Shown here in pieces: positions 18,846 through 25,116 of a DNA stretch of 64,000 nucleotides. Under the pieces are notes generated by a model. It did no database searches. It saw nothing but the letters and a program-made list of their open reading frames with translations, and was not told the origin of the DNA. The stretch's first letter is position 1; each line of letters starts with the position of its first letter. The DNA is from CBDCUI01 sp965223115 (lineage in GTDB: Bacteria > Pseudomonadota > Gammaproteobacteria > UBA4575), in the NCBI GenBank assembly GCA_965223115.1, contig OZ244982.1, positions 620,001 to 684,000 on the forward strand. The letters are read 5' to 3'. Position numbers and translations under genes: made by a program.

Positions 18846-19030
18846 TTAATTAAATTAATTATCCTTTACAAAAAAGTTTCTCATTAGCAATATAAAATAA
18901 CTGTTTAAGCTTCATTGATTAAAACTGTTAACTATATTTTACAAATGTCTTTATCAGATATAACAGTATAAATGTTATATTTATAAACTATAAGAAAATA
19001 AAATTTTAATTCTTTTGGAGACAAACGATT

Positions 19031-20095
19031 ATGAAACGAATTAGCATGCTTCTTGCAGCTTTAATTGCTGTTATGTATTTAGCAGGTTGCCAGACTACAA
19101 ATCAAACTGCTGAATCTATTGAAATGGAAAATAATGCTGAGATGGCGGCATCTGAAGCGGAACTGATGGAGCGTGAACGTGAGCTTAATATGCGTGAACA
19201 TGAGCTCGCTAAAAAAGAAAAAATGATGTCTATGGAAGATGGGTCTACGGCATCGGCTCCTGTTATTGCGGCTTCGGGAGACTTATATCCACCAAATGCA
19301 CGTCCAGGTGAATGTTATGCACGCATGCTTGTTCCTGCACAGCATCGCACAGTGACAAAAAAAGTACTTAAGAAAGAGGCTTCTGAACGTGTACAGATCA
19401 TCCCTGCTACATATAAGACAGTTACAAAACGTGTATTAGTAAAACCTGAAACAACTAAATTAGTTGAAGTGCCGGCAAAATATGCTACTAAAACTGAACG
19501 AATCCAAGTTTCACCAGCACGTACGGTATGGAAAAAAGGGGCAGGAATAGATGCCGCAAGTGCAGGGGCAGGTGCAGCAGGCGGGGATAGTGCCGCAGCT
19601 ATTATTGACCGCTTTGGTAACCAGAAGGTTGTTGGTACTCGAGTCACAGATACAGGTGAAGTTATGTGTTTAGTAGAAATACCAGCTCAATATAAAACGG
19701 TTAGCAAAACAGTTTTAGTAAGCCCTGCAACAACAAAGAAAGTTACGATTCCTGCTGAATATAAAACAGTTCAAGTTACAGAGCTTGTTACTGCCGCACA
19801 GGAAAAGAGAATCAAGATTCCAGAAGAATATGGAACCGTAACACGCACAGAACTAGTACAAGCAGAACAACTTACATGGGTGCCGGTATTGTGTCAGGTT
19901 AATATGACAAGCCGAAATGTTTCACAATTACAAGGCGCACTTAAGAGACAAGGTTGTTATTCGTGTGAAGTAGATGGAATTATGGGTCCTTGTACTTTTC
20001 GGGGTGCGCAGTGTTACGCTAAGCGCAAAGGCTTACCTTATGGCGAGAATTTTGTAACCATTGAAACAATTAATTCTCTGGGTTTGAAATTCTAA
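19031..20095 (+). CDS. Lipoprotein with repeated YKTV-type segments and a C-terminal peptidoglycan-binding domain
   Basis: A 354-residue envelope protein. Lipoprotein signal MKRISMLLAALIAVMYLAGC with lipobox Cys20, then a Glu-rich coiled coil (about 30-70). The middle repeats a ~20-residue unit of the form PA-x-YKTV-x-K-x-VLV-x-P (for example IPATYKTVTKRVLVKPE, IPAQYKTVSKTVLVSPA, IPAEYKTVQVTELV). The C-terminal ~65 residues (LQGALKRQGCYSCEVDGIMGPCT) resemble PG_binding_1. Probably an outer-membrane lipoprotein that contacts peptidoglycan; exact function unknown. RBS TTTTGGAGACAAACG. A terminator follows. Confidence 0.82.
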   Translation: MKRISMLLAALIAVMYLAGCQTTNQTAESIEMENNAEMAASEAELMERERELNMREHELAKKEKMMSMEDGSTASAPVIAASGDLYPPNARPGECYARMLVPAQHRTVTKKVLKKEASERVQIIPATYKTVTKRVLVKPETTKLVEVPAKYATKTERIQVSPARTVWKKGAGIDAASAGAGAAGGDSAAAIIDRFGNQKVVGTRVTDTGEVMCLVEIPAQYKTVSKTVLVSPATTKKVTIPAEYKTVQVTELVTAAQEKRIKIPEEYGTVTRTELVQAEQLTWVPVLCQVNMTSRNVSQLQGALKRQGCYSCEVDGIMGPCTFRGAQCYAKRKGLPYGENFVTIETINSLGLKF

Positions 20096-20117
20096 ATCAG
20101 TTCTTTCAATTTACTTG

Positions 20118-20146
20118 AAAACGCCACGCATTTGCGTGGCGTTTTT
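20118..20146 (+). terminator. Rho-independent terminator of the lipoprotein gene
   Basis: A perfect inverted repeat AAAACGCCACGCA / TGCGTGGCGTTTT with a two-base centre, ending in five T. It is 22 bases past the stop and symmetrical enough to work in both directions. Confidence 0.9.
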
Positions 20147-20292
20147 CATTGAAACAATGCTTTGATAATGGTAGAAATTGGCCATTTAGTCAGGCTTATG
20201 CCTCATTTAGTGTTTTTCTACTCACAACAAGGCGATATTAGCTTAATATTTCTTGATTTGAGACAAAGTAAATTTTTCAAGAATGTTTACTA

Positions 20293-21021
20293 ATGAATAT
20301 ACAAATAATTTCTGATATTCATCTAGAATTTGGTGAATTTAAATTACCAAATAAAGAATGTGATGTACTCATTGCAGCGGGCGATATCGGTGTGGGTATT
20401 GAAGGCTTGGAGTGGTTACAGACTTTAGATATACCTGTTATTTATGTAGCTGGGAATCATGAGTATTGGGGATTTGAAATTAAAGATTTAAACAACTTGC
20501 TTTCAAAAGTGAGTAAAAAAAGCAATGTTCATTATTTGGAAAAAAGCAGTGTAATTATTGATGATGTTAAGTTTATTGGCTGTACTTTATGGGCCGATTT
20601 TAATGCATGTGATGATGGGCAGTTAGAAGAGCTTGAAAGCGTTATGAATGATTTTCGTTATATATACTTTGACGGAGGTTTAGTTTCTGCACAACAATTA
20701 GTTCAATTAAATGAGAAATCAAAACAATGGTTGGATAAAGAGCTTAACAAGCCTCATAGAGGTCCAATTGTAGTAGTGACACATCATGCACCCTCGCTGA
20801 AAAGTTGGGCAGCAGATGATAATGATTATATAAAATACGCTTATTGTAATGAGATGGAGCCTATGTTCAAAGAACAGGAAATTGATCTATGGGTGCATGG
20901 ACATATACACCGTGCCAGTGATTATAAAAAGCATGGTGTACGAGTGGTGTGTAACCCAAGAGGATATAAAGGCTATCAACTTGTTAAAAAATTTGATCCG
21001 GCAAAGAAAATAGCAGTTTAA
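20293..21021 (+). CDS. Calcineurin-like metallophosphoesterase
   Basis: A 242-residue metallophosphatase-fold protein with all five motifs: SDIHLEF (D8, H10), AAGDIG, AGNHEYWG, VVTHHAPS and GHIHRASD. A soluble cytoplasmic enzyme. The substrate (nucleotide, phosphodiester or protein phosphate) is not deducible. It is followed 41 bp later by a DUF1820 gene on the same strand. Confidence 0.87.
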   Translation: MNIQIISDIHLEFGEFKLPNKECDVLIAAGDIGVGIEGLEWLQTLDIPVIYVAGNHEYWGFEIKDLNNLLSKVSKKSNVHYLEKSSVIIDDVKFIGCTLWADFNACDDGQLEELESVMNDFRYIYFDGGLVSAQQLVQLNEKSKQWLDKELNKPHRGPIVVVTHHAPSLKSWAADDNDYIKYAYCNEMEPMFKEQEIDLWVHGHIHRASDYKKHGVRVVCNPRGYKGYQLVKKFDPAKKIAV

Positions 21022-21061
21022 ATCTCCAATAGATTAAAAATTAATTGTATACTTGTAGTCT

Positions 21062-21400
21062 ATGGCAAATAAAAGTATCTATAAAGTAAGTTTTTATAAT
21101 CAAAACAAAGTATATGAAATCTATGCACACCAAGTGTATCAATCTGATCTGTATGGCTTCATTACAATAGAAGGATTGACCTTTGATGAGCGGACCAGCG
21201 TAGTAGTCGATCCAAGTGAAGAAAAGCTTAAGTCAGAGTTTGAACAAGTAGATCGTTTTTTTGTCCCCATGCATGCCATTATTAGAATTGATGAGGTTAA
21301 AAAACAAGGAGTAGCGAAAATTTCTGATGCAGGTGAGAATGTGGCTCACTTTCCTTCCCCAGTATATAACCCCGGTAATGACAAAGGTGGGAAATCCTAA
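21062..21400 (+). CDS. DUF1820 family protein
   Basis: A 112-residue conserved gammaproteobacterial protein of unknown function. The segments YKVSFYNQNKVYEIYA, VVVDPSEEKLKSEF and VPMHAIIRIDEV are those of DUF1820. Soluble, no signal peptide. Its presence supports a gammaproteobacterial host. It lies just upstream of the tRNA-Ser repeat region. Confidence 0.87.
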   Translation: MANKSIYKVSFYNQNKVYEIYAHQVYQSDLYGFITIEGLTFDERTSVVVDPSEEKLKSEFEQVDRFFVPMHAIIRIDEVKKQGVAKISDAGENVAHFPSPVYNPGNDKGGKS

Positions 21401-21461
21401 TTCACCAACACAAAATAATACTGTCGAAACAATATGCAATAAGTTCTTAATTGCTTATCTG

Positions 21462-21584
21462 ATGTCGATATAATAGTTGTTGTATGGAGAGATGCCGGAG
21501 TGGTCGAATGAAGGCATTGGCACGATTTCGCCTGGAACGTGGGTACGCGTACAGGCGAGCAATAGATTCTAAATTGTTTTAGTA
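21462..21584 (+). repeat. 123-bp tandem repeat containing a partial tRNA-Ser, copy 1
   Basis: The unit holds a TATAAT (-10-like, 21469-21474), then the first 23 bases of the downstream tRNA-Ser (GGAGAGATGCCGGAGTGGTC and on), then unrelated sequence carrying the inverted pair CGCCTG...CAGGCG. The T-arm and 3' acceptor strand are missing, so it cannot be a working tRNA. It differs from copy 2 by one visible base (CGAAT versus CGAAC). Confidence 0.85.
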
Positions 21585-21707
21585 ATGTCGATATAATAGT
21601 TGTTGTATGGAGAGATGCCGGAGTGGTCGAACGAAGGCATTGGCACGATTTCGCCTGGAACGTGGGTACGCGTACAGGCGAGCAATAGATTCTAAATTGT
21701 TTTAGTA
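21585..21707 (+). repeat. 123-bp tandem repeat containing a partial tRNA-Ser, copy 2
   Basis: Head-to-tail copy of 21462-21584. A third unit begins at 21708 with the same leader and TATAAT and runs into the intact tRNA gene, so the array is two promoter-plus-5'-tRNA copies followed by the real promoter and gene. Confidence 0.85.
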
Positions 21708-21731
21708 ATGTCGATATAATAGTTGTTGTAT

Positions 21732-21823
21732 GGAGAGATGCCGGAGTGGTCGAACGGGCTCGCCTGGAAAGCGAGTGTGTCCTCAATGGGGCACCGAGGG
21801 TTCGAATCCCTCTCTCTCCGCCA
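21732..21823 (+). tRNA. tRNA-Ser(GGA)
   Basis: A 92-base serine tRNA with encoded CCA. Acceptor strands GGAGAGA/TCTCTCC; anticodon arm CTCGC-CTGGAAA-GCGAG with anticodon GGA at 21766-21768; long class II variable arm; T-arm GAGGG-TTCGAAT-CCCTC. A TATAAT lies 16 bases upstream inside the repeated leader. The CCA end abuts a 40-bp palindrome directly. Confidence 0.96.
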
Positions 21824-21863
21824 CAATTATCAAAGAAGATATCGATATCTTCTTTGATAATTG
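21824..21863. repeat. Perfect 40-bp palindrome abutting the tRNA 3' end
   Basis: Two 20-base arms (CAATTATCAAAGAAGATATC and its exact reverse complement) with no spacer, beginning at the base after the tRNA CCA. It could form a cruciform or an RNA hairpin that helps tRNA 3' processing. There is no T-run, so it is not a standard terminator. It is the first part of a 176-bp module ending in a copy of the tRNA 3' end. Confidence 0.9.
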
Positions 21864-21980
21864 AAGGTGAAAAGTGGAGTCGAACCCGAGGAGAGGGTCG
21901 ACAAATTTGTTAGGAACAAATTTGAACATCGCTATGAAATGGCGATGGCCCGTAGGGCAAAATACAAGGAAGTATTTTGT
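21864..21980 (+). other. Array of five consecutive hairpins between two copies of the tRNA 3' end
   Basis: Adjacent inverted repeats fill this stretch: 21879-21902 (GTCGA...TCGAC, extended by CCC/GGG), 21903-21923 (AAATTTGTT-AGG-AACAAATTT), 21927-21947 (CATCGC/GCGATG), 21948-21958 (GCCC-GTA-GGGC) and 21958-21979 (CAAAATAC/GTATTTTG). Such dense pairing suggests a structured RNA or a small mobile repeat rather than coding sequence. I do not recognise the family. Confidence 0.65.
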
Positions 21981-21999
21981 AATCCCTCTCTCTCCGCCA
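21981..21999 (+). repeat. 19-bp duplicate of the tRNA-Ser 3' end (att-like)
   Basis: AATCCCTCTCTCTCCGCCA repeats exactly the last 19 bases of the tRNA (21805-21823), 176 bases downstream. Direct repeats of a tRNA 3' end are what integration at a tRNA leaves behind. The interval is too short for an integrase, so it would be a minimal or relic element. Confidence 0.8.
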
Positions 22000-22200
22000 G
22001 CCAATTTTGTCTCTTGCAAGACGCTAGAAATTGAGCAGAAAAGGCCCATTTCTGCAGGCATTTGCGATAAGAAAAACTTTCATGGGCACCGTACATTTCG
22101 TTTTTGCTCTCATTTTGCCAAAAGTCTCTTTTGCAATTTTCGCGGTGCCCCTTTGAGTAAAACATTGAATGGATCAACAACAGATGAAGTCACCCTTGTT
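22000..22200 (+). repeat. Structured repeat, copy A (left of the arsenic gene pair)
   Basis: Noncoding sequence matched with divergence by 23869-24075. Shared landmarks are GTCTCTTGCAAGA, CAGAAAAGGCC-ATTTCTGCAGG and a closing stem GGGCACCG (22084-22091) / CGGTGCCC (22143-22150). In the other copy the same stem is GGGCATCG / CGGTGTTT, still pairable with G-U pairs. Retained pairing despite base changes suggests a transcribed structured RNA or a mobile repeat. Confidence 0.65.
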
Positions 22201-22243
22201 TTAAATTATGAGTGCTGCTTTCTGCCAAAAGAAGTTATTGATA

Positions 22244-22684
22244 TTAAGCATTTGCTACAAAAATAGCACCAATTACAATCAATATACTTCCAACTAATAA
22301 TTTTACAGTATGTAATTCTTTCCATTCACTAAAAATAACCAATGCAAGCAATACAGCAATCAGTGTATTCATATTATATAAGGGAACTAGTTGAGATATA
22401 GGGATGTTAAATTGAAGCAGAGAGTACGCCACTAACCCACTTGCTATTCCCCAAGTCAAGCCGAATAATCCTGCAAAAGAGCTTGCTTTAATTGAAAAAG
22501 GAACAGTATTGTCAAAAAAATAAAAGCCTAAACCTGCAATTGCAACTCCTAATCCAACCGCAACGAGATATGTTGAAATACTTATGCCTATATTTGTGCT
22601 GAACTTTTGAAAAATAGCGGATCCACCATAAATAAATGCAGGTAAAAATCCGCCTATTAATAAAGCTATTGCTTTAGAAGACAT
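22244..22684 (-). CDS. Small EamA/DMT-superfamily membrane protein
   Basis: A 146-residue inner-membrane protein with about five hydrophobic spans (near 8-28, 36-57, 68-90, 100-117 and 126-145). It is a single EamA-type repeat, half the size of usual ten-span DMT transporters, so it would have to work as a dimer. It lies 46 bp downstream of the arsenite methyltransferase gene on the same strand and may export a methylated arsenical or an unrelated metabolite; the substrate is inference only. The pair lies between the two copies of the tRNA-associated repeat. Confidence 0.75.
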   Translation of the reverse strand: MSSKAIALLIGGFLPAFIYGGSAIFQKFSTNIGISISTYLVAVGLGVAIAGLGFYFFDNTVPFSIKASSFAGLFGLTWGIASGLVAYSLLQFNIPISQLVPLYNMNTLIAVLLALVIFSEWKELHTVKLLVGSILIVIGAIFVANA

Positions 22685-22730
22685 GTTGTTTTCCTTTTTA
22701 TAAAGTAGTGTTTAGCTTTTGAATGTTACC

Positions 22731-23585
22731 TTAGGTGCTGATGTGTGGTTTGAAGGCAGTAAATTTGATACTTGCAATTTTGTTTTGCACTATAGCGATA
22801 TCTTCTTCAGCTGGAACAGGTGTGTACTTAGACCCAGGACAACATGCTAACTCATCCAATTCTGTAGAGGCTAAGAGATGCTCTGCAATCAGTTGCAAAT
22901 CTGTAAACCCAATATTTTTGATAATCTCGAAATAAGAATCTTTATCAATTGCACCCCCAACACAGCCTGACCAGGTGGTTTTAAAATGTTCATGTATTTT
23001 CGGATCAATCTTTTCAGTGTATACAATATCTGAAATGGCTAGACGACCACCGGGCTTTAGTATACGAGAAGCTTCTCTATACACGGCTTCTTTATCTGGG
23101 CATAAATTGATTACGCAATTCGATATGACTACATCTGCAAAATCATTGGGAAGGTTCGATTGATCTAGATCTGTAACATGAAACTCTACTGTGTCAGATA
23201 ATCCTGATTCATTTATTGCTTGCTTTGCTCGTTCAATCATTTCTGAGGAAAAATCGATCCCAATTACTTTTCCTTTTAGGATGACTTTTTTTGCAGCCAG
23301 TATGGCATCAATCCCTGCACCACATCCGAAGTCCACAACAGTTTCACCAGGCTGAAGAGCCGCAAAGCCTGCAGGATTACCACATCCTCTTGATAAGCTA
23401 AGTGCCGATTCTGGAATTAACGATATGTCTTCTTGTGTATATAACCCATGATCTGTTGCGAAACTAGAACTTTTAGAAGCTTGAATTGAACAGCAGGAAC
23501 TTGCTCCAATTAAGCCAGTCTCTGCGAGTTTGCTATAACGATCTTTTACAACCTGCTTTATTTCTGTATTCGTTAGGCGGCCCAT
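22731..23585 (-). CDS. arsM: Arsenite S-adenosylmethionine methyltransferase
   Basis: A 284-residue class I methyltransferase. SAM motif VVDFGCGAGID and GIDFSSEM. The Cys residues expected for As(III) binding are present: a Cys pair CC31-32, C68 in SRGCGNPAG, one in SNCVINLCPD and one in WSGCVGGA, in the order seen in ArsM proteins. A CC pair in ELACCPGSKY near the C-terminus fits the family. It converts As(III) to methylated arsenicals in the cytosol. It is lead gene of a two-gene unit with the EamA-like protein, flanked by repeats. A second arsenic gene, ACR3, lies at 49808. Confidence 0.9.
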   Translation of the reverse strand: MGRLTNTEIKQVVKDRYSKLAETGLIGASSCCSIQASKSSSFATDHGLYTQEDISLIPESALSLSRGCGNPAGFAALQPGETVVDFGCGAGIDAILAAKKVILKGKVIGIDFSSEMIERAKQAINESGLSDTVEFHVTDLDQSNLPNDFADVVISNCVINLCPDKEAVYREASRILKPGGRLAISDIVYTEKIDPKIHEHFKTTWSGCVGGAIDKDSYFEIIKNIGFTDLQLIAEHLLASTELDELACCPGSKYTPVPAEEDIAIVQNKIASIKFTAFKPHIST

Positions 23586-23835
23586 GAATTTTAATTTCCG
23601 TCACACTTTATTTAATATCAATTTAAATATTACACCTATTCTTGAATGTTCGCTTTAGCTAGGGAAACAGTCACTAAACTAGCAGATGAATTTAATTAAA
23701 ATTTATTAAAAATACCGAAAGGGACACCGAAAATATTTACTTCAGCATTGTTTTGCAGGCTATATTTTAGTCAAAAGGTCTCTGCGGCAAGTTCAGGTAA
23801 ATATTCTCATAAGAACTCAGGAGCTTACAGATCAA

Positions 23836-24075
23836 AGGGGCACCAAGGGTTTGATTACATTCCACTAGTCAGTTACGTCTCTTGCAAGAGACACTAGTAA
23901 TTCATCTAATTCATCAGAAAAGGCCTATTTCTGCAGGTATTTGTGAGTAGTAAATTTCGAAAAGGGCATCGTCTGTTTTATTATTTCTCACTTTTCTGTC
24001 AAAATCTCTTTAGGAAATTTCGCGGTGTTTCTTTGGTTAAGCCATTGCTTGGATCAACTACAGCTTAAGTCAGTC
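23836..24075 (+). repeat. Structured repeat, copy B (right of the arsenic gene pair), with a decayed tRNA-Ser 3' end
   Basis: It begins with GGGGCACCAAGGGTTTGAT, a degraded version of the tRNA-Ser variable/T-arm region (GGGGCACCGAGGGTTCGAAT), and continues with a diverged copy of 22000-22200, including the perfect palindrome GTCTCTTGCAAGAGAC and the closing stem 23964-23971/24023-24030. The palindrome-and-hairpin module 21824-21999 is absent, which suggests that module was inserted into copy A. The bases between the arsM start (23585) and 23836, and between 24075 and 24288, show no gene. Confidence 0.65.
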
Positions 24076-24288
24076 TAATATAACTATCTAATTTGATAAT
24101 TCAATGTTCTTTGCAGACTAATTTATTTTTTTGGATTATCATTCTAGATTGAAACTAATGAAACGCTCTCATGACTATTGCTAAGTTTATAATCCATTTA
24201 ATATTTTAAAATATAGAATATGTATTATTTTAATCAGAGTTATTATATAGGAAGATTTGCTTTAACGATTTAATTAAGGAAGAAAAAT

Positions 24289-24951
24289 ATGAAAAAAATT
24301 AAAGCCTATGTATTTAATGCTTATGGCTTAATTCTTGATCCGTATTTACCATTCTTAGAATATAGTGAACAGCTTGGTGAAAACATTCAAGAAATCTATA
24401 AATTATGGTTGACTAAACGCTTACAATACTCATCACTGCTAAGCTTAATGAATCAGTATGTAAACTATGAAACAATTCGAAAAGACACGCTTGATTTTGC
24501 TTGCGATGTATATAATGTTGACGATGAGAAAATCAAGACTAAGCTACTAGAACATTCAAAACTAGACTGTTATCCAGATGTAAAGGATGTTCTTGCCTTA
24601 CTGAAGAAAAAAGGACTAATAACAGCAGTGCTCTCTAATGGGCCACCTCAGATTCTCAGCTCTACTCTAAAACAAGTTGGAGTTGATCATTTAATAGATG
24701 GTGTTTATTCCACAGAATTAATTCGTTCATATAAACCTTCTCCATCTGTATATGAATTTATGGGAGAACAGCTTGCATTACCTCGAAATAAGATTTGTTT
24801 TATATCTTCTAATTCTTGGGATATAGCTGGTGCATCAGCATGTGGGTTTTACTCTATATGGGTGAATCGTTATGATCATATTTCGGAACGACTCTCATAT
24901 AAACCTAACCTTGTGATTAAGTCATTATCAGAACTTAGCTCTCAGATGTGA
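24289..24951 (+). CDS. HAD-superfamily protein, haloacid dehalogenase type II-like, with nucleophile Asp replaced by Asn
   Basis: A 220-residue protein aligning over its length with L-2-haloacid dehalogenases. Motif I, normally VFDAYGTL with Asp as the covalent nucleophile, is VFNAYGLI (Asn10; codon AAT). The other catalytic motifs look intact: VLSNGPP, Lys in SYKPSPSVY, and SSNSWDIAGA. Loss of only the nucleophile suggests an inactive enzyme used for binding, or a changed reaction. It is on the same strand 165 bp upstream of the type I secretion genes, but a link is not evident. RBS AAGGAAGAAAA precedes the ATG. Confidence 0.83.
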   Translation: MKKIKAYVFNAYGLILDPYLPFLEYSEQLGENIQEIYKLWLTKRLQYSSLLSLMNQYVNYETIRKDTLDFACDVYNVDDEKIKTKLLEHSKLDCYPDVKDVLALLKKKGLITAVLSNGPPQILSSTLKQVGVDHLIDGVYSTELIRSYKPSPSVYEFMGEQLALPRNKICFISSNSWDIAGASACGFYSIWVNRYDHISERLSYKPNLVIKSLSELSSQM

Positions 24952-25116
24952 GCATATTTATAGTACAACATGTATGCTTATTTTAAACATAAACTAATAT
25001 TCTCATTTTAAAATCTTATTGATCAAAAAAATTACTCAACAAAAATAGTTTTTTCATATAAACTCTAGGTAATACTAAAAACAAGTATTCACTAAATATA
25101 AAATCAGGTTGGACAA

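Noticed and set aside
21462..21731. Tandem repeats considered as a CRISPR array
   Set aside because: Units are 123 bp, adjacent without unique spacers, contain tRNA sequence, and no cas genes are present.
21397..21786. Minus-strand frame encoding a repetitive 129-residue protein
   Set aside because: Its repeats are just the reverse complement of the tandem tRNA-Ser partial copies.
21824..21863. Palindrome considered as the tRNA terminator
   Set aside because: No T-run follows and there is no loop; it is kept as a palindromic repeat.
21783..22061. Minus-strand frame containing EREGFEPS
   Set aside because: That peptide is the reverse translation of a tRNA T-arm and acceptor region, a common false gene at tRNA loci.
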